Shown: one piece after another, positions 44,433 through 53,339 of the stretch
Numbering within the stretch: the stretch's first letter is position 1
Layout of the letters: every line of letters begins with the position of its first letter
DNA from: Chitinophagaceae bacterium
Lineage (GTDB): Bacteria > Bacteroidota > Bacteroidia > Chitinophagales > Chitinophagaceae
DNA length: 64,000 nucleotides
Direction: 5' to 3'
Assembly (NCBI GenBank): GCA_019745155.1
Contig: JAIETM010000006.1
Location: 1-64,000, forward strand
Notes under the pieces: generated by a model
Told to the model about the DNA's origin: nothing
Databases searched by the model: none
The model's input: only the letters and a program-made list of their open reading frames with translations
Program-made: the position numbers and the translations under genes

Positions 44433-44639
44433 GCCCTATAATGTTCGAGTATTTGCGAAGGCGGGGAATTCTTTGATTGTCCAGCCCAGAACAAATGCCC
44501 AATTGAAAATATGTTGTTGAAGCTAAGAACTAAAGCTGAACATTGAACGTCGAGCCCGAACCACTGTTGAAGCTTACACTTTGCTGATGTTACATTGTCC
44601 CAGCCCTGCTTTTGCAAATACTTTTGTTGTGTGTAGTGC
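44433..44639. other. attC-like imperfect palindrome between two accessory genes
   Basis: A 207-bp intergenic segment. Its arms, 44447-44466 and 44604-44623, are inverted repeats matching at about 16 of 20 positions (core AGTATTTGC/GCAAATACT perfect). The outer ends also correspond (GCCCTA at 44433 and TAGTGC at 44639). The segment between the LRR gene start and the OLD gene stop carries nothing coding. The right end, GCAAATAC...GTGTGTAGTGC, closely resembles the sequence upstream of the OLD gene. This is how attC sites sit between integron cassettes; no integrase gene is in the window. Confidence 0.45.
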
Positions 44640-46414
44640 TAATTCACAATCCAATCTATACAATCTTGAATACTTGCAGCGTCTGTCACAATACCTTGCC
44701 AAGGATTTTGTGTTATTTGATTTACAAACGTTGCCCATACTTGCTCAGTTTTACCAGTAAGCCCTAAATGATTTTCGATTGCTCCTCTTTTCCAGAACCA
44801 AATATTTTGAGCAAGTAAAGCTTGATGCAAATTATTTAGGTTTTGTGCGATTTGCTGTTGTGATGCTAATATTGCAAAAGCCGATGCAGCATTAACATTT
44901 GGATTTGTAGTAGGCCAATTGTCATTACCAAGTGTTATGTTATTTGCAGCCGCTATTTGTGTCAAATGTTGTTGTATCGCTACCAAGTCGGCGTTATTAG
45001 CTTGCAGAAGTCCGTCGCCAACTCCATTTTTTAAAATATAGTCAAGGTCAACTATAGCTTTTGTTGGCAAGTCCATAACATTTAATACTAACATTGATTT
45101 TCTAGTATTATTTACACCGCCTTGTCTTACAAGAGCATATTTCAAAAGTCCAAGAGTTCTTCCTGAAACAACTTCAATTAATTTAGGAAGTATCCTTTGC
45201 TCTGTTTTGCCCTCAGTTAAGATTACTCTTTCTGAGAAGAGGATATTTGATGCGTTTGTCAACGAAAACATTAATTGTAGTTGACTTGGAGCATTTTGCT
45301 CAATTTGTGGAATTGCGGATTTTAGTGTTTGTCGCCTATGAGTACCTTGCTGGTTATTCTTTCTAATCAAGATTGCATTAGCAACATCTTCGTGGTTAAG
45401 CATTAAAGCGGAATGTGTAGAAAAAATAATTTGATATCCTTGCGTTGCTAAGGTTTTTAAAGAGTTACGAACAACTTCAATTGCTTGTGGATGTAAATAA
45501 AGTTCTGGCTCGTCAATGAGCAAGAGTGTTGTTGTAGTTTGATTTTGATTATTGCGTTTTATTTCAGCTAAATGTTGAATGAGTGCCATTTGTATGGAGC
45601 GTTGTGCACCATGACCTAATGAGCCAACATCTCTGCCTGTTGGTAATTGATGTTCATATACTTTGATTGTACCTTTTGAAAAAACATCTTTCAATTCAGG
45701 TGTTGGAACGTGAAGTCTTATGTTTACATTAGGGAAGAAAGTGTCAATTTTTTGATTAACTGCTGCATCAAAGGCTATTAATTCTTGAGCTCTACCTTGT
45801 CCGTCTGCTTCAAGAAGGTCTCTAAGTCCTTGTAATGTTTGTATTACTTGTGCGCCATACTGATTTTCTATAGGTTCAAGAATTTCAGCTAACAATTTCC
45901 CTATTGTAGTTCCTTGTTTTGATTTGCTGACATCTTCTTCTGCATTTTCCATAGCACCGATGTGTATAGGTTCAGGGAAAAGTGCATTCAAAGCATTGTC
46001 TATACCTGCTGGATTTGGTCTCCACTCGTTAGCTGGGTCTGCGGGATTAGGGTCTTTGATAAACAATTTTATGTTAGCGGCAGTATCATTGGGTTGATTT
46101 TGTACTCTTTTTAAAAATATCTTTTCATTGTCAATAAATGGCGTTATTGCATTTCTATGATTTGGCGTTAAATTTTGCAAAAGATTTGCATCAATGCCGT
46201 CAATAATGCCTTCAACAATTATGGGATTAGCTGCATCATAAAAACAGTCCTGTCCTAAACTGCTTCGCCTTAATAACCATTTTATTGCTGAAAGAATGTT
46301 TGTCTTGCCAGCATTATTATATCCGATTAAAGGCGTGAATGCTGATAGTTCAAATTCTTCGTCAATGATAGACTTGAAGTTTGTGATTTTGATTAGGGAT
46401 AATATATGTGCCAT
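44639..46414 (-). CDS. OLD-family ATPase with TOPRIM nuclease domain
   Basis: A 591-residue protein. The ABC-type ATPase N-terminal half has a Walker A (GYNNAGKTN, about 31-39), a signature region (GSLGHGAQRS) and Walker B (LLLIDEPELYLHP) followed by the H-loop (IIFSTHSALML). The C-terminal half has a TOPRIM domain: the Glu of ILTEGKTEQRILP and the DLD of AIVDLDYIL. OLD proteins nick or cleave DNA and many act in phage defence. There is no UvrD-like gajB gene beside it, so it belongs with the stand-alone class-1 type. It is flanked by attC-like sequences and lies in AT-rich accessory DNA, so it was probably acquired. The target is unknown. Confidence 0.85.
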   Translation of the reverse strand: MAHILSLIKITNFKSIIDEEFELSAFTPLIGYNNAGKTNILSAIKWLLRRSSLGQDCFYDAANPIIVEGIIDGIDANLLQNLTPNHRNAITPFIDNEKIFLKRVQNQPNDTAANIKLFIKDPNPADPANEWRPNPAGIDNALNALFPEPIHIGAMENAEEDVSKSKQGTTIGKLLAEILEPIENQYGAQVIQTLQGLRDLLEADGQGRAQELIAFDAAVNQKIDTFFPNVNIRLHVPTPELKDVFSKGTIKVYEHQLPTGRDVGSLGHGAQRSIQMALIQHLAEIKRNNQNQTTTTLLLIDEPELYLHPQAIEVVRNSLKTLATQGYQIIFSTHSALMLNHEDVANAILIRKNNQQGTHRRQTLKSAIPQIEQNAPSQLQLMFSLTNASNILFSERVILTEGKTEQRILPKLIEVVSGRTLGLLKYALVRQGGVNNTRKSMLVLNVMDLPTKAIVDLDYILKNGVGDGLLQANNADLVAIQQHLTQIAAANNITLGNDNWPTTNPNVNAASAFAILASQQQIAQNLNNLHQALLAQNIWFWKRGAIENHLGLTGKTEQVWATFVNQITQNPWQGIVTDAASIQDCIDWIVN

Positions 46415-46433
46415 AGTTATGGAGTGTCAAAAA

Positions 46434-46530
46434 GCATTACACACAACTCGTAAATATCCGCAACTAAACGCTTACAAGTTTTGAGAATCAACTTAATCGA
46501 CAAAACTCAATATCCGTGTATAAGCGTTTA
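46434..46530. other. attC-like two-stem hairpin upstream of the OLD gene
   Basis: A perfect 10-bp inverted repeat, TAAACGCTTA (46465-46474) and TAAGCGTTTA (46521-46530), encloses a 7-bp stem AGTTTTG (46477-46483) / CAAAACT (46501-46507). Next to it, GCATTACACACAACTCGTA (from 46434) through CCGC (46461) is the same, on the opposite arm, as the GCAAATAC...GTGTGTAGTGC end at 44614-44639 downstream of the gene. Nested paired boxes like these are typical of attC sites. Function not proven. Confidence 0.45.
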
Positions 46531-46777
46531 TCAATTCCAAATCTAACCCACTTGTTTCAAAAAGTCAACCCGTTAAACAACGGTATTTTAATGGGAAATT
46601 TCCCGTTTTGGAATGGGGGATTTCCCGTTTTAAGGCAAAAGGAATAAGTGAGAAGCTAAAAGTGGGTAAGGAATGTTGAACAGAAGAACAATTGAACAAG
46701 GAACAGAAGAAGGGTGAATGCATTTTGCTTGAAACAGAAAGCAATCTTTGCTGCGTTTTGTATTATAAAAACTATAT

Positions 46778-46830
46778 CCCCTCCTTGTCGAGGAGGGGTG
46801 GCATGTTTGTAAAACATGACGGGGTGGTGC
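46778..46830. repeat. Dispersed Bacteroidota intergenic palindrome
   Basis: CCCCTCCT (46778-46785) pairs with AGGAGGGG (46791-46798); then CATGTTTGTAAAACATG (46802-46818) and GACGGGGTGGT. This pairing of a CCCCTCC hairpin with a GACGGGGTGGT tail is, from my knowledge, common between genes in Bacteroidota genomes. The rest of 46531-46777 is AT-rich filler with a short repeat, ATTTCCCGTTTT, twice at about 46597-46637. Confidence 0.5.
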
Positions 46831-46833
46831 GAG

Positions 46834-47103
46834 TACCCCTCAGTCTCCCCTTAGCAGTGTAGCATATTCAAAACGAGAATAACATCTCTGCGTAAACTCT
46901 GGCGACTCATTTTCTCTGCGGTTAAATGAATGAACAGATGAACAATAGAACAGAGGAAGGGAGAATCGAGGGTCGAGGGAAGAAAAATCGAAAATGCTTA
47001 ATGTTAAAGTCTAAAAGCAGAGAGCAATAAAAGCGCTTCGCCTTAAGCATTCAGCCTTATGCTTTTAGTGTTGTGTCAATCTCAAATCAAAAATCTCAAA
47101 TAG
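46834..47103. repeat. ~270-bp direct repeat, left copy (3' side of hicB)
   Basis: Runs from ACCCCTCAGTCTCC to CAATCTCAAATC... and ends directly at the hicB stop codon. It matches the segment at 48041-48329 in order and orientation at roughly three quarters of positions, sharing words such as CTCTGCGTAAACTCT, CTCTGCGGTTAAATGAATGA and GTCTAAAAGCAGAGAGCAAT. No coding content. With the element before it this fills the 46531-47104 gap. Confidence 0.75.
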
Positions 47104-47104
47104 A

Positions 47105-47464
47105 TTAATTCATGTGAAACTGTTCCGGCGCTTTGGTCAATACATAGGCAATAGCGTTTTTCACAAAATCATTCAATGTCATATTCTTGATTGAAGCAAA
47201 TTGTACTGCTTCCTTGTGCAGTTCAGCGGAGATTCTTACGTTAAAACTGCCTTTATAGGCTTTGTCGGGCTGCTTACCCAATCGTTGGCAGGTATCCAGA
47301 TAATCATCTACTGCTTCCTTAAATGCTTTTTTCAGTTCTTTCACACTAGTGCCCTCAAAATTGATCAGGTCATTAATGCCCAAAACTTTTCCATGAAAGA
47401 TTTCATCGCTGGCATCAAAATGTACAGAAGCATAATAGCTTTTGTATTCGAGGGTGTCTTTCAT
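47105..47464 (-). CDS. hicB: HicB-family antitoxin
   Basis: A 119-residue protein with an N-terminal partial RNase-H-like HicB fold (YYASVHFDASDEIFHGKVLG) and a C-terminal ribbon-helix-helix-type DNA-binding end (FNVRISAELHKEAVQFASIKN). HicB neutralises the HicA RNase and represses the operon. The gene follows hicA after one base, the standard order. It lies between two diverged direct repeats. Confidence 0.88.
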   Translation of the reverse strand: MKDTLEYKSYYASVHFDASDEIFHGKVLGINDLINFEGTSVKELKKAFKEAVDDYLDTCQRLGKQPDKAYKGSFNVRISAELHKEAVQFASIKNMTLNDFVKNAIAYVLTKAPEQFHMN

Positions 47465-47465
47465 A

Positions 47466-47726
47466 TTAAATTTTTTGTCGTTCTTTTAATGCAACAATTA
47501 TGTCGTTAATCTGGTAGCGCTTCAGCAGATTGCCCGGGTGTGGTTTGTGTAAGGACAATACATGCTTATCGGCATCTACAAATTTTCTTCTTGAACCACC
47601 TGTTTTACCCGTCTTCAGTTCTGCATAACCTAAATGTGAGAGTAGTTTTACCAACTCATCCCAACTAAAGTCAACGGGCGGCGGTTCGGATAAGAGCCTT
47701 GCTATCAATTTGTCAATTCTGGTCAT
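47466..47726 (-). CDS. hicA: HicA-family toxin
   Basis: An 86-residue protein of the HicA double-stranded-RNA-binding-like fold, started at MTRIDKLIARLL (47726; seven upstream codons are possible). The family cleaves mRNA. The usual catalytic His of the GSHxxF block is absent: this protein has GGSRRKF, as in one HicA subgroup, with a later conserved LSLHKPHPGN. Whether it is active is open. It is the first gene of the two-gene module. Confidence 0.8.
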   Translation of the reverse strand: MTRIDKLIARLLSEPPPVDFSWDELVKLLSHLGYAELKTGKTGGSRRKFVDADKHVLSLHKPHPGNLLKRYQINDIIVALKERQKI

Positions 47727-48040
47727 AACAATACATGTTTCGTTCATGCATTGGGGGTTGACCGTAATTACACTTTGTAACTAAAGTTTAGTTGCAAATT
47801 ACAAAAATCATTCAATGGGCAAAATTTTTCTTGTTACCTAAAGCGTGCAAATTCTCCTTGGCGGGCTTAGTGTGAAATCTTTAAACTTGTTCAGGATCGA
47901 GAGGCGAGGAAAGAAAAACGAATAGGGGAAGGAAAAATTGAAAATCGAGGGTTGAGAAACGAAAAGTGCCAAAGACTAACAGCCAAAGACCAAAGACCAA
48001 AGACCTTTGAAAGCTTTGTGATGTAAGCTCGTAATTCAAA
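47727..48040. other. Non-coding spacer upstream of hicA
   Basis: Holds the hicAB promoter region (a run GTAACTAAAGTTTAGTTGCAAATTAC at about 47778-47803 contains the palindrome AACTAAAGTTTAGTT, a candidate HicB operator) and then purine-rich filler (about 47890-48010) built from words such as AAAGACCAAAGACC. No gene is supported. Confidence 0.45.
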
Positions 48041-48329
48041 TATCCCTCAGTCTCCTCTTAGCAGGGGAGTATATTCAGAAAGAGAATGAAAATCTCTGCG
48101 TAAACTCTTGTATCTCCTGTTCTCTGCGGTTAAATGAATGAGCAGAAGAACAATAGAACAAGGAACAGAGAATGGAAGAATCGAGGGTCTAGGGAAGAAA
48201 AATCGAAAATGCTTAATGCTAAAGTCTAAAAGCAGAGAGCAATAGAATCGTTTCGCCTTAAGCATTTTGCCTTCAGCTTTGCGCTTTCAGCGTTCTATCA
48301 ATCTCAAATCACAAATCAGCAATCTCAAA
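48041..48329. repeat. ~270-bp direct repeat, right copy (3' side of the ABC-F gene)
   Basis: The second copy of the repeat at 46834-47103, in the same orientation, ending at the stop codon of the ABC-F gene just as the left copy ends at hicB. The two copies enclose hicAB. Divergence between them indicates an old duplication. Confidence 0.75.
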
Positions 48330-50270
48330 TCAATTCCCTTCCGCTTCCACTATTTGCTCAAACAGTTTTTCATAATCCGCTTCCAGCATGCTTACTTCCG
48401 CTTTGCTTTGTGCATAAGCCTGCTCTAATTTGGTAAAGCTGTCTTTATTGGCATAGTTCTCCGGCTTGGAGAGTTCCAGTTCAATCTCAGTTTGTTTGGT
48501 CTTAGCTGCATTCAGTTGTTCTTCCAGCTTGGCAAACTGTCTTTGCAGTTTTTGCAATTCCTTATTAATGGGTTTGCCCGTTTTAGCAGGCGTGGCTACG
48601 GGTGCTGGTGCAGCAGGTGCAGGCGTTGGGGCAGCAGCTTTGCTTTCTTTCGCAGCTTGTTCAGCAGCTTTCTGTTGTCTTTGTTTCCATTCTACCCACT
48701 CCGCATAACTGCCTTTAAATTCCTTGATCTCGTGGTCAACAATCTCCCAAATCTTATTCGCCGTTTTAGAAATAAAATAACGGTCGTGACTCACGAGAAT
48801 ATAAGTGCCTTCGTATTTGTTCAAGGATTCAGCCAAGAGTTCCACCGAGTGCATGTCCAAGTGGTTGGTCGGTTCATCCAACAATAAGAAATTGGCTTTG
48901 CTGGCAATAACTTTCGCCAATGCCACACGTGCTTTCTCACCACCACTCAGTACGCGAATTTTTTTATCGGTTTCATCACCACTAAACAAGAAACAACCCA
49001 GCAGACTGCGCAGTTCCAATTCTGTCTTACCGCTGCCACAGGTGAGCAGTTCTTCCAGGATGCTGTGTTGCAATTGCAAAGCTTCCAATTGGTGCTGGGC
49101 GTAAAAGCTTTCGTCAACATTATGTCCCCACACACGCTCACCACTGAATGGTTCTGTGCCGGCAATCATGCGCAGCACAGTGGATTTACCCTTACCGTTG
49201 GCGCCAATAAGGGCAATCTTATCGCCACGGTTAATCTCAGCGCTGGTCTTTTGTACAATAATATTGTCGCCAAACTGCTTACTCACTTCTTTCAGCGTAC
49301 AGATAATTTTACCCGGTTGTTTATCTACTTGAAAATTGATCTTGATATTCGGTCTTTCAATTTCTACCTGCTCAATACGATCCAGTTTATCCAATCGCTT
49401 CATCGCACTTTGCGCCTGTGCTGCTTTGGATGCTTTGGCTTTGAATCGTTCAATAAATCTTTCCTGCTGGCGGATATAATCCTGCTGGTTCTCATAAGCA
49501 CGCTGCTGCATTTCTATACGCAGTGCCTTCTCTTGTTCATAGAAATCATAATCGCCGGTATAGATATGTACTTGCTGTTGGTAGATTTCTACAATCTTGT
49601 TCACCATGCGGTTGAGGAAAAACTTATCGTGGCTCACAATCACCACGCTGCCTTGATAATGTTGCAGGTATTTCTCCAACCATTCAATAGAGGGTAAGTC
49701 GAGGTGGTTGGTTGGTTCATCCAATAACAACACATCGGGAGCTTGCAGAATCATCTTGGCCAAGAGCACACGCATACGCCAGCCACCGCTAAAGGTTTTG
49801 TAAGGGCGTTGCAATTGTTCATTATCAAAACCCAAACCATGCAGCACTTCTTCTGTGCGGTGGTGAATGGTATAACCGCCGGCAATTTCCAGTTCATGAA
49901 GTTTGTCGGCATATTCATGCAGCAAAGCATCCGTAGAGTGGGTTTCTAGCTGTTTGCCGAGGTTGTCAATTTCTTTTTCTAGCTGCTTTACTTTTTCAAA
50001 AGCACCCATGGCCACTTCCAGAATGGATTCATTGGTATCGAAGCTCAGCAGATCTTGGTGCAGGTAGCCAATGGTGGTATCGCGACTTTTCTCAATCGTG
50101 CCCTTGCTAGGGAGGTATTCGCCCACCAGTAGTTTCAACATGGTGGACTTACCCGTACCGTTATAGCCGATGAGGCCAATACGGTCGCCGGGATGTATAT
50201 GCCAGGTGGCATCTTCCACAATCACTCTTGCGCCAAATTCAAACGTAACATTCTGTAAACCTACCAGCAT
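48330..50270 (-). CDS. ABC-F family ATP-binding protein
   Basis: A 646-residue soluble protein with two ABC ATPase domains and no membrane segments. First Walker A GYNGTGKST, signature FSGGWRMR, Walker B LLLDEPTNHLDL; second Walker A GANGKGKST, signature LSGGEKAR, Walker B LLLDEPTNHLDM. The charged linker between (about 230-310) is the P-site tRNA interaction motif of ABC-F factors. The C-terminus has an Ala/Pro-rich hinge and a coiled coil, as in Uup/YheS. ABC-F proteins act on stalled ribosomes; a resistance role is not implied. I start at MLVGLQNV (50270); three extra codons are possible. Confidence 0.9.
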   Translation of the reverse strand: MLVGLQNVTFEFGARVIVEDATWHIHPGDRIGLIGYNGTGKSTMLKLLVGEYLPSKGTIEKSRDTTIGYLHQDLLSFDTNESILEVAMGAFEKVKQLEKEIDNLGKQLETHSTDALLHEYADKLHELEIAGGYTIHHRTEEVLHGLGFDNEQLQRPYKTFSGGWRMRVLLAKMILQAPDVLLLDEPTNHLDLPSIEWLEKYLQHYQGSVVIVSHDKFFLNRMVNKIVEIYQQQVHIYTGDYDFYEQEKALRIEMQQRAYENQQDYIRQQERFIERFKAKASKAAQAQSAMKRLDKLDRIEQVEIERPNIKINFQVDKQPGKIICTLKEVSKQFGDNIIVQKTSAEINRGDKIALIGANGKGKSTVLRMIAGTEPFSGERVWGHNVDESFYAQHQLEALQLQHSILEELLTCGSGKTELELRSLLGCFLFSGDETDKKIRVLSGGEKARVALAKVIASKANFLLLDEPTNHLDMHSVELLAESLNKYEGTYILVSHDRYFISKTANKIWEIVDHEIKEFKGSYAEWVEWKQRQQKAAEQAAKESKAAAPTPAPAAPAPVATPAKTGKPINKELQKLQRQFAKLEEQLNAAKTKQTEIELELSKPENYANKDSFTKLEQAYAQSKAEVSMLEADYEKLFEQIVEAEGN

Positions 50271-50292
50271 GGAATCCAAATTATTGTGGCGG

Positions 50293-50300
50293 CAAAGGTA
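50293..50300 (-). promoter_or_regulatory. -7 box for the ABC-F gene
   Basis: On the minus strand this reads TACCTTTG, a TAnnTTTG match lying 22 nt before the ATG at 50270. No TTTG at the canonical -33 spacing. Confidence 0.4.
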
Positions 50301-50345
50301 ATGGCTGTTTTGATGGGCTTTGTAGTAGATTCGCAGAAAAAATAT

Positions 50346-50930
50346 ATGCGTCGTTTATTGTTGATGATCGTATGCGCCGGCTTATTTGCCTGCGGCAGCA
50401 ATGAAGAGCAAACCCTTACAGTGGAGTCGTCCAAGCCGGCAGAAGCGCCTGAAAGCGTGAAAACAATCGATTTTACTGCAGCCATTACTGCATCATTGGA
50501 AGATTATGATGCCCTGAAAACCGCATTTGTCAAGGATGAACTGATGGGCGTAACCCGAGAAGCGGTGAATCTCCTGCATCAGTTGGATAGTATTCCCTTG
50601 GATGGCATGCAGGCAAATGATACCATGGTGAAGAACGATACACGTGTGCTGATTGAGAGTATGAAAACCGAATTGCGCATTATGGTGGATGAATTGGGCT
50701 GGAAGGAGCGACGTGAAGCGTTTCAAATGGTAAGCGATATCTTCTTTGAACTATTACGCAAAGTGCGTTATGATGGGGCTGTGGTGTACCGACAGCTTTG
50801 TCCGATGGCTTTTGGTAAAGACAAACCAGCTTATTGGCTGAGTAAGGATACCAAAATTGTGAATCCGTATATCCCCAAGACCATGCCCGATTGTGGCTCA
50901 GTGGCGGATAGTGTGGCTTATGTAAAATGA
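50346..50930 (+). CDS. Lipoprotein of unknown function
   Basis: A 194-residue protein started at MRRLLLMIVC (50346), which gives a clean lipoprotein signal with lipobox LFAC (mature Cys about 17) followed by GSNEEQ, an anchor for the inner or outer membrane. The upstream in-frame ATG at 50286 would bury the signal. The mature part is mostly helical with several acidic patches and two Cys; no family recognised. It is divergent from the ABC-F gene and 49 nt before a TonB-dependent receptor gene. Confidence 0.68.
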   Translation: MRRLLLMIVCAGLFACGSNEEQTLTVESSKPAEAPESVKTIDFTAAITASLEDYDALKTAFVKDELMGVTREAVNLLHQLDSIPLDGMQANDTMVKNDTRVLIESMKTELRIMVDELGWKERREAFQMVSDIFFELLRKVRYDGAVVYRQLCPMAFGKDKPAYWLSKDTKIVNPYIPKTMPDCGSVADSVAYVK

Positions 50931-50979
50931 TAAAATAGCACCCTGTTAAACTTTCGGGCTGCATGGGTGTTTTGATGCT

Positions 50980-53334
50980 ATGTTACGATTTTGGTGCGTG
51001 TTGTTATGGATGGTGATTGGTTTCACTGCTGCAGCGCAGGAGAAGTTCAGCTTGAATGGCTATATCCGTGATTCTTTAACGGGAGAAACCTTGATTGGTG
51101 CCAACCTGTCGATCAAAGGTGTTGGCCGTGGTGTGAGCAGCAATAGTTATGGATTTTATTCGCTTACCTTGGAAAAGGGACAATACACATTGATCTGCAG
51201 TTTTTCAGGCTATCAATCCAAAACCTTTGTCTGGAATTTTGATAGCAATCAACAGCAGGATATCAAGTTCTTGCCATCAAGTACTGTGTTGAACGATGTA
51301 ACGGTGGTTGGTCGCAGGCGCGATAACAATGTGAAGACTGCACAGATGGGCAAGTTCGACTTGAATGTGAATACGGCCAAAGCTTTACCTGCATTTTTAG
51401 GTGAAGTGGATATCCTCAAGACCTTACAATTATTACCGGGTGTGCGTAATGCGGGCGAAGGCAATGCGGGTTTCTATGTACGTGGGGGTGGACCCGATCA
51501 GAACCTCATCATGCTGGATGATGCTGTGGTGTACAATACGGGTCACCTGTTTGGATTCTTCTCTGTATTCAATTCCGATGCGGTGAAGAATGTGAGCCTC
51601 ATCAAAGGTGGCATGCCAGCGCAGTATGGAGGAAGATTGAGTTCTGTGATTGATGTATCCATGAAAGATGGCAATAACCAGAAAACAGAAGTGGATGCAG
51701 GTATTGGTTTGATTGCTTCGCGCTTTGCGATTCAAGGCCCATTGAAGAAAAACAAAGCATCTTACATGATCTCTGCCCGTAGAACCTATATTGATGCATT
51801 GATCAAACCTTTCATTAAGCCTACGAATCAGTTCTATGGTTCAGGGTATTATTTCTACGATTTGAATGCCAAGTTTAACTGGCAGTTGGGCAGCAAGGAT
51901 AAATTATTTGTGAGTGGTTATTTTGGTCGGGATAAATTCAATTTCAACAATGCTCAGCGTTCTTTCAGTACAGAAGTGCCTTGGGGTAATGCTACCGCTA
52001 CGATAAGATGGAACCATGTGTTCAATAAGAAATTGTTTTCGAATCTATCCTTAGTATATAACGATTACAATTTTGCTTTCTCCGGTGCACAGAATGATTT
52101 TGTGTTTCAGTTGAAATCTGGCATACGCGATTTGAACGCCAAGTATGATGTGGACTATTTCATTACACCTGAACATAAACTCAAGTTTGGAGCTCAGTAT
52201 ACTTACCACACATTCTTGCCGAATATCTTAAATGCCAATCAGGGCGATACTTTGTTTGCACCGCAGAATGCCAACAAAAAATACGCACATGAATATGCAG
52301 TCTATATTCAGGACGACTGGGAAATCAGCAGTAAGCTGAAATTAAATTATGGTGTACGCTATAGTCAGTTTGTACAAACCGGCCCTTATACCAGTTATAC
52401 AACGGATATCAATGGCAATAGAATTGATAGCACCATCTATGGTCGTGGCCAGCGCGTAAAATCCTATGGTGGGTTAGAACCTAGAGCCACACTGCGTTAT
52501 ACGATTGATGAAACCCAATCATTGAAAGCTGCGGTTACCAGAAATATTCAGTACATCCATTTGGTGACCAATGCAGGAACTACATTGCCTACTGATCTCT
52601 GGGTACCTAGTACCGCTATTGTGCGCCCGCAAACTGGCTGGCAATATGCAGCAGGCTATTTCCGCAATTTCAAGGAAGGGATGTTTGAAACTTCGCTGGA
52701 AGCCTATTACAAAACCATGGAAAACCAGATCGAGTACAGAGAGGGGTATACGCCTTCCTTAAAAGATCCGGAAACAGAATTTGTGTTTGGTCGCGGTTGG
52801 AGTTATGGTGCCGAATTATTGGTCAATAAAGTAAAGGGAAGATTAACCGGTTGGGTTGGGTATACCTTAAGTTGGACTTGGCGACAATTCCCTGATTTGA
52901 ATGATGGATTGAAATATCCCAGCAGATACGATAGAAGACACGACTTATCTGTAGTTGGTAGTTATGAGTTAAATGATCGCTGGAAAATTTCTTCTGTGTT
53001 TATCTATGGTACAGGTAATGCAGTCACCATGCCTGAGCGTTTCTATTTTGTCGGTGGCGTTTTGACGCAAGAGTATAGTCGCATCAATGCTTACCGTTTG
53101 AAGCCTTATCATCGTTTGGATTTCTCTGCAACATATACGCCCAAGCACAATGCCAAGCGCAAATACAAAGACAATTGGATATTCAGTATCTACAATGTGT
53201 ATAGTCGCTTAAACCCATACTTCGTGTACTTCGATCAAACGGGCAGCTTAGCCAACGGCGATTTGAAAGTGGTGCCTTTACAAGTGTCACTGTTTCCCAT
53301 CATTCCATCTGTTACATGGAATTTAAAGTTCTAA
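50980..53334 (+). CDS. TonB-dependent receptor with carboxypeptidase-regulatory-like domain
   Basis: A 784-residue outer-membrane receptor: signal peptide (1-20, ending TAAAQ), CarboxypepD_reg-like domain (about 22-105), plug (about 115-230; contains GFYVRGGGPDQNLIMLDDA and YGGRLSSVIDV), and a C-terminal barrel ending in WNLKF. It has no SusD-like partner next to it. The ligand is unknown; receptors of this shorter type often take up metal chelates or small peptides (general knowledge, not shown here). Confidence 0.9.
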   Translation: MLRFWCVLLWMVIGFTAAAQEKFSLNGYIRDSLTGETLIGANLSIKGVGRGVSSNSYGFYSLTLEKGQYTLICSFSGYQSKTFVWNFDSNQQQDIKFLPSSTVLNDVTVVGRRRDNNVKTAQMGKFDLNVNTAKALPAFLGEVDILKTLQLLPGVRNAGEGNAGFYVRGGGPDQNLIMLDDAVVYNTGHLFGFFSVFNSDAVKNVSLIKGGMPAQYGGRLSSVIDVSMKDGNNQKTEVDAGIGLIASRFAIQGPLKKNKASYMISARRTYIDALIKPFIKPTNQFYGSGYYFYDLNAKFNWQLGSKDKLFVSGYFGRDKFNFNNAQRSFSTEVPWGNATATIRWNHVFNKKLFSNLSLVYNDYNFAFSGAQNDFVFQLKSGIRDLNAKYDVDYFITPEHKLKFGAQYTYHTFLPNILNANQGDTLFAPQNANKKYAHEYAVYIQDDWEISSKLKLNYGVRYSQFVQTGPYTSYTTDINGNRIDSTIYGRGQRVKSYGGLEPRATLRYTIDETQSLKAAVTRNIQYIHLVTNAGTTLPTDLWVPSTAIVRPQTGWQYAAGYFRNFKEGMFETSLEAYYKTMENQIEYREGYTPSLKDPETEFVFGRGWSYGAELLVNKVKGRLTGWVGYTLSWTWRQFPDLNDGLKYPSRYDRRHDLSVVGSYELNDRWKISSVFIYGTGNAVTMPERFYFVGGVLTQEYSRINAYRLKPYHRLDFSATYTPKHNAKRKYKDNWIFSIYNVYSRLNPYFVYFDQTGSLANGDLKVVPLQVSLFPIIPSVTWNLKF

Positions 53335-53339
53335 TTAAG

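Noticed and set aside
44639-46414. Gabija system (GajAB)
   Set aside because: The OLD protein resembles GajA in layout, but no UvrD-like helicase gene is adjacent on either side.
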